A DNA stretch of 64,000 bases from Roseomonas sp. KE0001 (lineage in GTDB: Bacteria; Pseudomonadota; Alphaproteobacteria; Acetobacterales; Acetobacteraceae), in NCBI RefSeq assembly GCF_016107285.1, contig NZ_RCVQ01000002.1, forward strand, positions 62,001 through 126,000, read 5' to 3'. Position 1 is the first letter of the stretch. Every line of letters begins with the position of its first letter. The notes beneath the pieces are model-generated. The model ran no database searches, was not told the origin of the DNA, and saw only the letters and a program-made list of their open reading frames with translations. The translations under genes and the position numbers were made by a program. This document shows, in pieces, positions 31,334-41,268 of the stretch.

Positions 31334-34156
31334 TCAGTTCGCGTCCTCGGCGCCGGGGGGGGTGAGGGCGGCCAGAAGCGCCGCGCGAAGTCCCGCCAGC
31401 TTGCGCTCGTTCTCGATCTTCAGCCCGAACACGTCCTTGACGTAGAAGACGTCCACCGCCCGCACGCCATAGGTGGTGATGTGGGCCGAGGCGATCTGCA
31501 GCCCCTGCTCGCTGATCGCCGCCGTGACATCGTGCAGCAGGCCCGGCCGGTCGCGCCCGTTCAGCTCGATGACGGTGTGGGTGTTGCTGGCGAAATTGTC
31601 GATCACCACGCGCCCCGGCACCTGCACGGCGCGCAGCCGCGCCGGCTCGCGGCGCACCTTGCGGATCTCCTGCGGCAGGTTCAGCCGGCCGGAGAGCGCC
31701 TGCTCGATCAGCACCGAGAGCTTCGCCAGCTTGTGCCCGGCCTCGAAGGCGCCGCCGACATTGTGCGCCTGCGCGTCCTGCACCCAGAGGGTGTCGAGCG
31801 CCATGCCGTTGGTCATGGTGTGGATGCGCGCATCGACGATGGTGGCGCCCGCGACCGCCAGCGCGCCGGCGATGCGGCTGAACACGCCCGGATGGTCGGA
31901 GCAGTAGACCGTCACCTCGGTCACGGCGCGGGCTTCCAGCACGCGGGTGGAGATGGTGAGCGGCGCGCCGGTCGCCTCGGCCTCGCGGATCATCGCGGCG
32001 TGGCGGGCGTGGCTCTCGGGATCGAAGGAGAGCCAGTAGCCGGGATAGCCGAGGCTGAGGAAATGCTCGACGCCGGCCCTCGGCTGGTCGGCCAGCATGG
32101 CGGCGGCGGCCTGCTTGGCGCGGGCCACGCGCACGTCCCGCTCCGGCACGGAGAGGCCGCCGGCCAGGACCTCGGCCACGCGCCAGTACAGCTCGCGCAG
32201 CAGTGTCGCCTTCCAGGCGTTCCAGACCTTGGGGCCGACGGCGCGCATATCGGCCACGGTCAGCACCAGCAGCAGCCGCAGCCGCTCGGGCGATTGCACC
32301 ACCTCGGCGATGTCGAGGATGGTCTTGGGGTCGTCGATGTCGCGCTTGAAGGCGGTCTGGCTGACCAGCAGATGGTTCAGCACCAGCCAGGAGACGGTCT
32401 CGGTCTCCTCGGGCGAGAGGCCGAGGCGCGGGCAGATCTCCTGGGCGATGCCGGCGCCGAGCTCGGAATGGTCGCCGCCCCGGCCCTTGGCGATGTCGTG
32501 CAGCAGCACGGCGACATAGAGGGCCCGGCGGGAATGCAGCTGGCCCACCACCTCGCTGGCGACCGGCACGGCCTCTTCCAGCTCGCCCCGCTCCAGCTGG
32601 TTCAGCACCTCGATCGCCTCGATCGTGTGCTCCTCCACGGTGAAGACATGGTAGGTGTCGAACTGCATCAGCCCGACGATGCGGGCCCAGTCGGGAATGA
32701 AGCGCGAGAGGAAGCCGACCTCGTTCAGCACCCGGATCCAGCGCGCCGAATCGCGCCCGGTCAGGATGTCGAGGAACAGGGTGTTCGCCTCGTCCTGGCC
32801 CCGCAGCGCCTGGGCCAGATGCGCGCTGCGGATCAGCGCCCGGTGCGCCAGCGGGTGCAGCTCCATGCCGCGGTCGCGCGCGGCGCGGATCAGCCGCAGC
32901 ATGATCACCGGATCGCGCTCCACCGGCCGGTCGGGCGCGAAGAGCAGCTTGCCGTCGGCCACCGCGATGCCGGCGGCGGTCAGCGTCGGGTCGGCGGCGC
33001 GACTCAGCGCCGGCAGGCCGAGCGTCGCGCGCTCGATCGCCGGCTCCAGCAGGCGCGACAGGCGCACCACGTCGCGCGCCGTCAGGAAGAGGTGCTTCAT
33101 GAAGCGCTCCACCCCGTCCTGCTTGCCGTGCCGGGTGTAGCCCATGCGGGCGCCCACCACGGGCTGCAGGTCGAAGGTGAGCCGCTCCTCGGCGCGGCCG
33201 GTGACGTAGTGCAGGTGGAAGCGGACGGTCCAGAGGAAGTCCCAGGCGCGGCGGAAGGCGCGCGCCTCGCGCGCCGTCAGCAGGCCGCCGCCGGGGCTGT
33301 CGGGGCCGACCAGCTCGGGCATGCGGCGCGCCCCGAAGGCGTAGCGCGCCAGCCAGTACATGGTCTGCACGTCGCGCAGGCCGCCGCGCCCCTCCTTCAG
33401 GTGCGGCTCGACCAGGTAGGGGCTGTCGCCATAGCGCTTGTGGCGCGCCGCGCGCTCGGCGCGCTTGGCGGCCAGGAACTGGCCGACGCCCCATTCCTGC
33501 CGCGCGCGGGCGAACTCCTCCTCGAAGCGGGTGAAGACCGCGAGATCGCCGGCGATGAAGCGGCCGTCGAGCAGCGCGGTCTGGATGGTGGCGTCGCCAC
33601 GCGCATCCTCCAGGCATTCGCGGATGCTGCGCGTCGCGTGGCCGACCTTCAGCCCGAGGTCCCAGAGCAGGTAGAGCATGAACTCCACCGCCCGCCGCCC
33701 GCGCGGGCCGAGCGGCCGGTCGGACAGGAACAGCAGGTCGATATCGGAATAGGGCCCGAGCACGCCGCGGCCGTAGCCGCCGGTGGCGGCCAGGGCGAAG
33801 GGCGGCTCGGTGGTGGCGGCGAAGGCGTTGCCGCCACCCTCGGCCTGTTCCGGGGCCACCTGGGCCAGGGTATAGGCATGGATGGCGGAGATCAGCCCGT
33901 CGGTCAGCTCGCCCAGCATGCGGGCGGCGGTCAGGCCGGAGAGGGCATGCGCCTCGAAAACCTCCTGCACGCGCGACTGGATGCGGCCGAGCTGCCGGCG
34001 CAGCAGCGTCAGCGCGACCTCGCGGGGCACCGGTTCGCCGGGGCGGGGGATCAGGTCGAGGGCGACATCGGGAAGGGGGCGCAGCGGTGCCTGAGGCACC
34101 GGGGCCTGTTCCGCTTCATCCATGTGGGCATCTGGCAGATCGCCGGAGCTTCTCAT
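31334..34156 (-). CDS. glnD: Bifunctional uridylyltransferase/uridylyl-removing enzyme GlnD
   Basis: A 940-residue nitrogen sensor that uridylylates PII at low glutamine and removes the group at high glutamine. In order: a nucleotidyltransferase domain with FALAATGGYGRGVLGPYSDIDLLFL, the GlnD UTase-linked domain, an HD domain with LLHDIAKGRGGDHSELGAGI near the middle, and two C-terminal ACT domains (TVYCSDHPGVFSRIAGALA and ELNGRDRPGLLHDVTAAIS). The start ATG at 34156 overlaps the mutS stop by 4 nt (ATGA); an earlier in-frame codon would lie inside mutS. Confidence 0.96.
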   Translation of the reverse strand: MRSSGDLPDAHMDEAEQAPVPQAPLRPLPDVALDLIPRPGEPVPREVALTLLRRQLGRIQSRVQEVFEAHALSGLTAARMLGELTDGLISAIHAYTLAQVAPEQAEGGGNAFAATTEPPFALAATGGYGRGVLGPYSDIDLLFLSDRPLGPRGRRAVEFMLYLLWDLGLKVGHATRSIRECLEDARGDATIQTALLDGRFIAGDLAVFTRFEEEFARARQEWGVGQFLAAKRAERAARHKRYGDSPYLVEPHLKEGRGGLRDVQTMYWLARYAFGARRMPELVGPDSPGGGLLTAREARAFRRAWDFLWTVRFHLHYVTGRAEERLTFDLQPVVGARMGYTRHGKQDGVERFMKHLFLTARDVVRLSRLLEPAIERATLGLPALSRAADPTLTAAGIAVADGKLLFAPDRPVERDPVIMLRLIRAARDRGMELHPLAHRALIRSAHLAQALRGQDEANTLFLDILTGRDSARWIRVLNEVGFLSRFIPDWARIVGLMQFDTYHVFTVEEHTIEAIEVLNQLERGELEEAVPVASEVVGQLHSRRALYVAVLLHDIAKGRGGDHSELGAGIAQEICPRLGLSPEETETVSWLVLNHLLVSQTAFKRDIDDPKTILDIAEVVQSPERLRLLLVLTVADMRAVGPKVWNAWKATLLRELYWRVAEVLAGGLSVPERDVRVARAKQAAAAMLADQPRAGVEHFLSLGYPGYWLSFDPESHARHAAMIREAEATGAPLTISTRVLEARAVTEVTVYCSDHPGVFSRIAGALAVAGATIVDARIHTMTNGMALDTLWVQDAQAHNVGGAFEAGHKLAKLSVLIEQALSGRLNLPQEIRKVRREPARLRAVQVPGRVVIDNFASNTHTVIELNGRDRPGLLHDVTAAISEQGLQIASAHITTYGVRAVDVFYVKDVFGLKIENERKLAGLRAALLAALTPPGAEDAN

Positions 34157-36900
34157 TCGACCGATGTTATCCCGCACTGCGCCGCAGCAACAGCGCCGTC
34201 ATGGGTTTTGTTGACATCATTTTGATCGCGCAGGGACTTGAGGCGATAAAGCGCCTCCAGAGCCTCGCGTGGCGTGAGTCGATCCGGGTCCAACGCATCG
34301 AGCGTTGAGAGGATGCGGCGGTCCTCCATGTCCGGTTGGGCCGGGCGCGCCGGCGGAGGGCGGAACAGCGGCAACTCGCCGGCCAGCGGGTCCAGGCCCC
34401 GCGCCCGCTCCTCCAGCGCGCCGAGCACCGCCTGCGCCCGCGCCACCACCTCGCGCGGCACGCCCGCCAGCCGGGCCACGTGCAGCCCCCAGGACTTCTC
34501 CGCGGCGCCCGGCCCGACCAGGTGCTGGAACACCACCGCGCCCCGGTGCTCGCGCACCCGCATGGTGGCGAGCTGCAGCTCCGGCAGCCTGGGCTCCAGC
34601 GCCGTCAGCTCGTGGAAATGCGTGGCGAAGATGGCGCGGGCCCGGATGCGGTCGTGCAGCGCCTCCAGCACGCTCCAGGCGATGGCCAGCCCGTCCCAGG
34701 TGGCGGTGCCGCGGCCGACCTCGTCCAGCACCACCAGCGAACGCGGCGTCGCCTGGTTCAGGATCGCCGCCGTCTCGGTCATCTCCACCATGAAGGTGGA
34801 GCGGCCGCCGGCAATGTCGTCCGCCGCGCCGACGCGGGAGAACAGCCGGTCCACCAGGCCGAGCCGGGCGGCCTCGGCCGGGACGAAGAGCCCGGCCTGG
34901 GCCAGCACCACCATCAGCGCGTTCTGCCGCAGGAAGGTGGATTTGCCGGCCATGTTCGGCCCGGTCAGCAGGCAGAGCCGGCGGCCGGGCGAGAGGTCGG
35001 CGTCGTTCGGCACGAAGGCGGGGCCATGGGCACGGGCGAGCGCCGCCTCGACCACCGGATGGCGGCCCTGGCGGACGACGAAGTCGGGCCGCTCGACCAT
35101 CTCCGGGCGGCACCAGCCGCCCTCGGCGGCCAGCTCGGCGGCGCCGGCCTGCAGGTCGATCTCGGCCAGGGCGGCGGCCGCCTCGTCGATCGGCCGGGCC
35201 GCCGCCAGGCAGAGGCCGCGCAGGTGCCGCACCACCATGGCCTCGCGCCGCGCCGCCTGCTCCCCGGCCGCGGCGAGCCGCCGGTCCAGCTCCGCCAGGG
35301 CGGGGCAGGTGAAGCGGTGCGCATTGGCCATGGTCTGCCGGTGCACCGGCGCCCGCGGCGTGCCCTCGAGGCCGCCGGGCGGCTCGCGCAGCAGCCTCTC
35401 GCCCGCCGCCGCCGGCATCTCCGCCAGGAAGCCGAACTGCTGGTGGTGGCGGATCTTCAGGGCGGCCACGCCCCAGGCCTGGGCCAGCTCCATCTGCAGG
35501 GCGGCGATGGCGCCGCGCGCGTCGTCGCGCAGCCGCTTCAGCGCGTCCAGCTCGCCATCATAGCCGGGGGCGATCAGGTTGCCGTCCTCCAGCCGCGCCG
35601 GCAGGTCGGCGGCCAGGGCGCGCTCCAGCTCGGCGCGCGGCGAGCCGGCCGGGCGCAGCGCGGCGCCGGCGGCCTCCAGCAGCGCGGGGAGCGGCCGGCC
35701 CGCCTCCAGCGCCGCCGCCATGGCCTCGGCGCGGCCGAGCCCCTCGCGCAGCGCGGCGAGGTCGCGCGGCGCGAAGCGGTCCAGCGCCAGCCGGGCCAGG
35801 GCGCGGGCCATGTCGGGCGCGCCGCGCAGCCGGCCGCGCAGCGCCGCGCGGAGCGCCGGCGCCGCCAGCAGGGCGGCCACCGCGTCGTGCCGGGCGGCGA
35901 TGGCGGCGGCCTCGGTCAGCGGGGCGGCCAGGCGGGCGGCCAGTTCGCGGCAGCCGGCGGCGGTCAGGCCGCGGTCCACGGCGGCGAGCAGGCAGTGCCG
36001 CGTCTCGCCATGCTCGCTCCGCAGGATCTCCAGGCTGCGCCGGGTGGCGGCGTCCATGCGCAGCGTCCCGCGCCCGCCCTGCGGCTCGGGCGGGCGCAGG
36101 CGCGGCGCCGCCTCGCCCTGGGTGCGCCGGATGTAGTCCACCGCCAGCGCGGCGGCGGCGCATTCGGCCGGGGTGAAGCGGCCGAAGCCATCCAGCCCGG
36201 CGGTGCCGAAGAAGCCGGCGAGCAGCCCCGCCGGATCGCGCGGCGGCACGGCCCTGCTCGGCCGCCCGGGCAGCGCCGCCAGCGGAACACTCTCCGCCGG
36301 ATCCTCGGGCAGCTCCTCGGGCAGGACGACCTCGGCGGGGTCGAGCCGCGCCAGCAGCGCCGGCAGCTCGGCCTCCGGCAGCGCCTCGCAGGCGAAGGCG
36401 CCGGTGGTGAGATCGGCCCAGGCCGCGCCCCATTCGCCGCCCACGGGGGCGAGCGCCAGCAGCCAGGCGGAGCGGCCGCCCTCCAGCAGCGCCTCCTCCG
36501 TCACCGTGCCGGGGGTGACGAGGCGCACCACCTCGCGCCGCAGGGTGGGCGCCTTCCGCGCCCGGGCCTGCTCCGGCGTCTCGCGCTGGTCGCAGATGGC
36601 GACGCGGAAGCCCTGGCGGATCAGCCGGGCCAGGTAGTTCTCCTGCGCATGGGCGGGGACGCCGGCCATCGGCACCGGCCGCCCCTGATGCTCGCCGCGA
36701 TGCGAGACGGCGAGGCCGAGCGCCGCCCCGGCGGTGACGGCGTCCTCGAAGAACAGCTCGAAGAAATCCCCCATGCGGAAGAAGACCAGGGCGTCGGGAT
36801 GCGCGGCCTTGGCGGCGAACCATTGCGCCAGGGCTGGGGTGGCGCCCTCGGCCGAGGGCAGGGTTCCGGCGGGCGGCGGGGCGGCGGGGCGGCGGCTCAT
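34153..36900 (-). CDS. mutS: DNA mismatch repair protein MutS
   Basis: A 915-residue MutS1. Domain I has the mismatch-reading F-x-E in FFRMGDFFELFFEDA (Phe46, Glu48). The ATPase near residue 640 onward has LLTGPNMAGKSTFLRQ (Walker A), STFMVEMTETAAILNQAT (signature), LVVLDEVGRGTATWDGLAIAW (Walker B) and the ATHFHELTALE switch. The length is slightly over the E. coli protein because of Ala-rich inserts. It is followed directly by glnD with an ATGA overlap. Confidence 0.97.
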   Translation of the reverse strand: MSRRPAAPPPAGTLPSAEGATPALAQWFAAKAAHPDALVFFRMGDFFELFFEDAVTAGAALGLAVSHRGEHQGRPVPMAGVPAHAQENYLARLIRQGFRVAICDQRETPEQARARKAPTLRREVVRLVTPGTVTEEALLEGGRSAWLLALAPVGGEWGAAWADLTTGAFACEALPEAELPALLARLDPAEVVLPEELPEDPAESVPLAALPGRPSRAVPPRDPAGLLAGFFGTAGLDGFGRFTPAECAAAALAVDYIRRTQGEAAPRLRPPEPQGGRGTLRMDAATRRSLEILRSEHGETRHCLLAAVDRGLTAAGCRELAARLAAPLTEAAAIAARHDAVAALLAAPALRAALRGRLRGAPDMARALARLALDRFAPRDLAALREGLGRAEAMAAALEAGRPLPALLEAAGAALRPAGSPRAELERALAADLPARLEDGNLIAPGYDGELDALKRLRDDARGAIAALQMELAQAWGVAALKIRHHQQFGFLAEMPAAAGERLLREPPGGLEGTPRAPVHRQTMANAHRFTCPALAELDRRLAAAGEQAARREAMVVRHLRGLCLAAARPIDEAAAALAEIDLQAGAAELAAEGGWCRPEMVERPDFVVRQGRHPVVEAALARAHGPAFVPNDADLSPGRRLCLLTGPNMAGKSTFLRQNALMVVLAQAGLFVPAEAARLGLVDRLFSRVGAADDIAGGRSTFMVEMTETAAILNQATPRSLVVLDEVGRGTATWDGLAIAWSVLEALHDRIRARAIFATHFHELTALEPRLPELQLATMRVREHRGAVVFQHLVGPGAAEKSWGLHVARLAGVPREVVARAQAVLGALEERARGLDPLAGELPLFRPPPARPAQPDMEDRRILSTLDALDPDRLTPREALEALYRLKSLRDQNDVNKTHDGAVAAAQCGITSVE

Positions 36901-37041
36901 CGGGCCTTCCTAGAACAGGATCCGGCACGGCGGTATGGCCGAAAGCCCGCCATGCGCCGCCCGGGGGGCAGGGGGTTGCCCGGACGGCCGGCCTCGCGCA
37001 ACGTCCGCCGCCCGAAAGATCCGAGGAGGCCTTCATTGTCG

Positions 37042-38646
37042 ATGCACCGCCGCAGCCTGTTGAAGACCGGGGCCCTGGGTGGCGCCGCCCTGCTGGGTGG
37101 CGCCGTCGCGTCTCCCCTGGCGCGCCCCGCCCTGGCGCAGGATGCCCGCGCGGCCACGCTGCGCTTCGTGCCGCAGGCCAATCTCTCGGCGCTCGACCCG
37201 GTCTGGACCACCGCCACCGTCACCAGCAACCACGGCTACTACGTCTTCGACACGCTGTATTCGCTCGATGCCACGCTGCAGCCGAAGCCGCAGATGGCCG
37301 AGGGCCACGAGGTGCTGGAGGATGGCCGGCTCTGGCGCTTCCGCCTGCGCGAGGGGCTGCGGTTCCACGACGGCGAGCCGGTGCGGGCACGCGACTGCGT
37401 GGCCAGCCTGAAGCGCTGGATGGCGCGCGACGCCTTCGGCCAGCTCGTGGCGGCGATCATCCGCGACTGGCGCGTGGTGGATGACCGCAGCTTCGAGATC
37501 CGGCTCGACCGGGCCTTCCCGCTGCTGCTGACCGCGCTGGGCAAGACCGAGGCCTCGGTGCCCTTCATCATGCCCGAGCGCCTGGCGCAGACCGATCCGG
37601 GCAAGGCGGTGACGGAGATGATCGGCTCCGGCCCCTATCGCTTCCTGGACGGCGAGTACAATTCCGGCAGCCGCGTGGTCTACGAGAAGTTCGACGGCTA
37701 CGTGCCGCGCCAGGAGGCGCCGGAGCGGGCCACGGGCGGCAAGGTGGCGCATTTCCGGCGCATCGAATGGCTGATCATCCCCGATGCCGCCACCGCCGCC
37801 GGCGCGCTGATGAACGGCGAGGTGGACTGGTGGGAGCGGCCGATGGCCGACCTGCAGCCGATGCTGGCGCGCAACCGCCAGATCCGCCGCGAGGTGACGG
37901 ACAAGGCCGGGCGGCTGGCGCTGGCGCGGCTGAACTGCCTGCACGCGCCCTTCAGCGACGTGAGGCTGCGCCGCGCCGTGCTGGCCTCGGTCATCCAGGA
38001 GAACTACATGCGCGCCTCCCAGGGGGACGATACCTCCGTCTGGACCGGGACGCGCAGCATCTGGCCGAAGCACACTCCCTATTACCAGGACCACCCGGAC
38101 CTGATGCCGGGCGACCTGGACCGCGCCCGCGCCATGCTGAAGGAGGCGGGCTACACGGGCCAGAAGGCGGTCATCATCAACCCGACGGACTTCCCCGACA
38201 TCGGCCCGCTCGGCCAGGTGACGGCGGATGCGCTGCAGCGCATCGGCATGAATGTCGAGCTGGCGGAGAGCGACTGGGGCACGGTGATCCAGCGGCGCAA
38301 CTTGCGCGAGCCGGTGGAGAAGGGCGGCTGGAGCATCTTCCACACCACCGGCCCGGCCAACTTCTACGGCAGCCCGGCGATGTCGCCGCTGATCCGCGGC
38401 CAGGGCGAGGCCGGCTGGTTCGGCTGGTGGAAGAACGACCGCGCCGAGGCGCTGACCCAGGAATGGCTCTTCGCCGCGGATGAGGCGGCGCAGCGCAAGG
38501 CCGCGCTGGAGCTCGGGCGGCTGGGGCTGGAGGAGGTCTCCACCATGCCGCTCGGCCAGTTCACGCTCCGCACCGCCTTCCGCAGCGACCTGACCGGCAT
38601 CCTGGACGGCACCGCGCCCTATCCCTGGAACGTGCGCCGGAGCTGA
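37042..38646 (+). CDS. ABC transporter substrate-binding protein, family 5 (second paralogue)
   Basis: A 534-residue periplasmic receptor with a signal peptide (HRRSLLKTGALGGAALLGGAV... cleaved near ALAQ). Core motifs: LRFVPQANLSALDPVWTT, YVFDTLYSLDATLQPKPQMAEGHEV, LRFHDGEPVRARDCVASLKRW, GSGPYRFLDGEYNSGSRVVY, LNCLHAPFSDVRLRRAVL. It is close to the protein at 22039-23646. ATG 37042 is listed; a TTG at 37036, two codons earlier, has a better distance to GAGGAGG and could be the true start. No linked permease or ATPase genes. Confidence 0.92.
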   Translation: MHRRSLLKTGALGGAALLGGAVASPLARPALAQDARAATLRFVPQANLSALDPVWTTATVTSNHGYYVFDTLYSLDATLQPKPQMAEGHEVLEDGRLWRFRLREGLRFHDGEPVRARDCVASLKRWMARDAFGQLVAAIIRDWRVVDDRSFEIRLDRAFPLLLTALGKTEASVPFIMPERLAQTDPGKAVTEMIGSGPYRFLDGEYNSGSRVVYEKFDGYVPRQEAPERATGGKVAHFRRIEWLIIPDAATAAGALMNGEVDWWERPMADLQPMLARNRQIRREVTDKAGRLALARLNCLHAPFSDVRLRRAVLASVIQENYMRASQGDDTSVWTGTRSIWPKHTPYYQDHPDLMPGDLDRARAMLKEAGYTGQKAVIINPTDFPDIGPLGQVTADALQRIGMNVELAESDWGTVIQRRNLREPVEKGGWSIFHTTGPANFYGSPAMSPLIRGQGEAGWFGWWKNDRAEALTQEWLFAADEAAQRKAALELGRLGLEEVSTMPLGQFTLRTAFRSDLTGILDGTAPYPWNVRRS

Positions 38647-38648
38647 TC

Positions 38649-38693
38649 GGGCGGCGCCGCGCGGCCGGCCCCTGACCGGGCCGCGCGCCGCCC
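38649..38693 (+). terminator. GC-rich hairpin after the second family 5 receptor
   Basis: A 15-bp stem with a 3-nt bulge starts 3 nt past the stop codon, built from GGGCGGCG/CGCCGCCC and CGCGGCC/GGCCGCG pairs. There is no T-run, so it is either an atypical terminator or an RNA 3'-end stabiliser. Confidence 0.5.
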
Positions 38694-38728
38694 CCCATCC
38701 GCCGGCGCCGCGGCCGGATGTCTCACAG

Positions 38729-38747
38729 GGTGAAATTTCCTTTCACC
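38729..38747. promoter_or_regulatory. Inverted repeat upstream of maeB
   Basis: GGTGAAA and TTTCACC are perfect 7-bp arms around TTTCC, about 108 nt before the maeB start, in an AT-richer patch. This looks like an operator for a dimeric regulator. No adjacent regulator gene is seen. Confidence 0.45.
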
Positions 38748-38854
38748 GAACGAGAGTTGCGCGACCTTATCTCGCAGTCGCGAAGCGGCCGGCTTTCCAC
38801 TTCCTGCTTCCCCGCTCATAAAGAGGCGATCACTGCGGTAGCCGGGGAATGGTT

Positions 38855-41152
38855 ATGGACGACGCGAAATCGATTGCACCGGGGGATACGCGCACGGCGC
38901 GCATCACCGCCGAGGAGGCGCTCGCCCTGCATGCCGAGGGCAAGCCCGGCAAGCTGGAGATCCGCCTCACCAAGTCGCTCGCCACGGCGCGCGACCTCAG
39001 CCTGGCCTATTCGCCCGGCGTCGCCGAGCCGTGCCTGCACATCCACCGCGACCCGGCGCTGGCCTATGACTACACGGCCAAGGGCAACATGGTGGCGGTC
39101 ATCTCCAACGGCACGGCGGTGCTCGGCCTCGGCAATCTCGGCGCGCTGGCCGGCAAGCCGGTGATGGAGGGCAAGGCGGCGCTGTTCAAGCGCTTCGCCG
39201 ACGTCGATTCCATCGATCTCTGCATCGACACCGAGGATGTCGACCAGTTCGTCAACGCCGTGCGCTACCTCGGGCCCTCCTTCGGCGGCATCAACCTCGA
39301 GGACATCAAGGCCCCCGAGTGCTTCGTCATCGAGCAGCGCCTGCGCGAGCTGATGGACATCCCGGTCTTCCATGACGACCAGCACGGCACGGCGATCGTC
39401 GCCGCCGCCGGGCTGATCAATGCCTGCCACCTCACCGGACGGGCGCTGTCGGAGACGAAGCTCGTCATCAACGGCGCCGGCTCGGCCGCCATCGCCTGCG
39501 CCGAGCTGGTCAAGGCGATGGGCATGCGGCCCGAGCACATCCTGATGTGCGACACCAAGGGCGTGCTGTGGCGCGGCCGCACGGAGGGCATGAACCAGTG
39601 GAAGTCGGCCCATGCCGTCGCCACGGACCGCCGCACGCTGGCCCAGGCGCTGGAGGGCGCGGACGCCTTCTTCGGCCTGTCCGTCAAGGGCGCGGTGACG
39701 CCCGAGATGGTGCGGTCGATGGCGAAGGACCCGATCATCTTCGCCATGGCCAATCCGGACCCCGAGATCACCCCGGACGAGGCGCGCGCCGTGCGCCCCG
39801 ACGTCATCATCGCCACCGGCCGTTCGGACTATCCGAACCAGGTCAACAACGTCCTCGGCTTCCCCTTCATCTTCCGCGGCGCGCTTGACGTGCGCGCCAG
39901 CACGATCAACGAGCCGATGAAGATCGCCGCGGCCGAGGCGCTGGCCATGCTGGCGCGCGAGGACGTGCCGGAGGAGGTGGCGGGCGCGGGCGGCGGCAAG
40001 GGGCTGCGCTTCGGGCCGGACTACATCATCCCGCACGCCTTCGACCCGCGCCTGATCGCCCGCGTCTCGCCGGCGGTGGCGAGGGCGGCGATGGAATCGG
40101 GCGTGGCGCGCAAGCCGCTGATCGACCCGCAGCGCTACGCGCGAGAGCTGGCCGGGCGCTTCGATGCCGGGATCAACGCGCTGGAGACCATCACGGAGCG
40201 GGTCAAGGCCAACCCGAAGCGCGTGGTCTTCGCCGAGGGCGAGGAGGAGAAGATCATCCGTGCCGCCATCGCCTACCGCAACGCGGGCTACGGCACGCCG
40301 GTCCTGGTCGGGCGCGAGGACCGCATCACGGCGACCGTGGCCGCGCTCGGCATCCCGCTGCCGGAGGGGATCGAGATCCACAACGCGCGGCTTTCGGGCA
40401 GCAACCGGCGCTACGCGGAGTTCCTCTATGCCCGCAAGCAGCGCCAGGGCTTCCTGTTCCGCGACTGCCAGCGGCTGGTGAACCAGGACCGCAATGCCTT
40501 CGCCGCCTGCATGGTGGCGATGGGCGATGCGGACGCCATGGTCTCCGGCGTCACCCGCTCGACCGGCGCGACGCTGGAGAACGTCATGCTGGCGATCGAT
40601 CCGGCGCCGGAGACGGTGCTCTTCGGCCTGACGCTGATGCTGGCGCGGCGCTCCGGCACGGTGCTGATCGCCGATACCGCCGTCCATGAGCGGCCGAGCG
40701 CCGCGACCCTCGCCTGCATCGCCCGGCAATCGGCGACGGAGGCGCGCAAGCTGGGGCTGGAGCCGCGCGTCGCCTTCCTCTCCTTCTCCACCTTCGGCGA
40801 TCCCGGCGGCACCATCACCGGCCCGGTGCGCGAGGCGGTCCGGCTGCTCGACCAGCAGGGGGCGGACTTCGAGTATGACGGCGAGCTGGCGGCGGATGTG
40901 GCGCTGAACCCGCAGCTGCGCGCGCTCTATCCCTTCTGCCGCCTGACCGGGCCGGCCAATGTGCTGGTCATGCCCGGGCTGCACGCCGCCCATATCCTGA
41001 CCAAGGCGGTGCCGCACCTGACCAGCGCGACGACCATCGGGCCCCTGATGGTCGGGCTGTCGCAGCCGGTGCAGCTCATCAACCTGGGCAGCAGCGTCGC
41101 GCAGATCCTCGACATGGCCTGCTTCGCGGCGCATGGCGCGGTGACGCGCTAG
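38855..41152 (+). CDS. maeB: NADP-dependent malic enzyme with C-terminal phosphotransacetylase-like domain
   Basis: A 765-residue MaeB-type enzyme that decarboxylates malate to pyruvate, yielding NADPH. The N-terminal malic domain has [19 protein letters not shown] (active Tyr), [35 protein letters not shown] and the Rossmann loop [17 protein letters not shown]. The C-terminal ~330 residues resemble phosphotransacetylase ([52 protein letters not shown]) but serve a regulatory role in this family. The ATG at 38855 has GGGGA 6 nt upstream; the ATG 6 nt earlier is too close to it. Confidence 0.96.
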   Translation: MDDAKSIAPGDTRTARITAEEALALHAEGKPGKLEIRLTKSLATARDLSLAYSPGVAEPCLHIHRDPALAYDYTAKGNMVAVISNGTAVLGLGNLGALAGKPVMEGKAALFKRFADVDSIDLCIDTEDVDQFVNAVRYLGPSFGGINLEDIKAPECFVIEQRLRELMDIPVFHDDQHGTAIVAAAGLINACHLTGRALSETKLVINGAGSAAIACAELVKAMGMRPEHILMCDTKGVLWRGRTEGMNQWKSAHAVATDRRTLAQALEGADAFFGLSVKGAVTPEMVRSMAKDPIIFAMANPDPEITPDEARAVRPDVIIATGRSDYPNQVNNVLGFPFIFRGALDVRASTINEPMKIAAAEALAMLAREDVPEEVAGAGGGKGLRFGPDYIIPHAFDPRLIARVSPAVARAAMESGVARKPLIDPQRYARELAGRFDAGINALETITERVKANPKRVVFAEGEEEKIIRAAIAYRNAGYGTPVLVGREDRITATVAALGIPLPEGIEIHNARLSGSNRRYAEFLYARKQRQGFLFRDCQRLVNQDRNAFAACMVAMGDADAMVSGVTRSTGATLENVMLAIDPAPETVLFGLTLMLARRSGTVLIADTAVHERPSAATLACIARQSATEARKLGLEPRVAFLSFSTFGDPGGTITGPVREAVRLLDQQGADFEYDGELAADVALNPQLRALYPFCRLTGPANVLVMPGLHAAHILTKAVPHLTSATTIGPLMVGLSQPVQLINLGSSVAQILDMACFAAHGAVTR

Positions 41153-41159
41153 AGCAGAT

Positions 41160-41187
41160 CCCGATCCGGTGGCATCACCGGATCGGG
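41160..41187. repeat. Palindromic element, copy 2
   Basis: CCCGATCCGGTG, a 4-nt loop, then CACCGGATCGGG: a perfect 12-bp inverted repeat 7 nt past the maeB stop. It shares 11-bp arms with the copy at 19724-19752. Confidence 0.85.
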
Positions 41188-41225
41188 CGAGCCGGCGCGA
41201 ACGGGAAGCGCGCCGGCCTCGGATG

Positions 41226-41263
41226 GGCCGGGCCCCAAAGGGAGCGCCCCCTGGGGCCCGGCC
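41226..41263. terminator. GC-rich hairpin between maeB and the isomerase gene
   Basis: A 12-bp perfect stem with arms GGCCGGGCCCCA-like (41226-41237) and its complement (41252-41263), loop of 14 nt. It lies between convergent genes. It could stop transcription from either side. Confidence 0.55.
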
Positions 41264-41268
41264 GCGAC

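Noticed and set aside
34336-37041. A very long plus-strand open frame running through mutS into the second family 5 receptor
   Set aside because: The part opposite mutS has no domain and shadow-type composition. The receptor begins with its own signal peptide at 37042.
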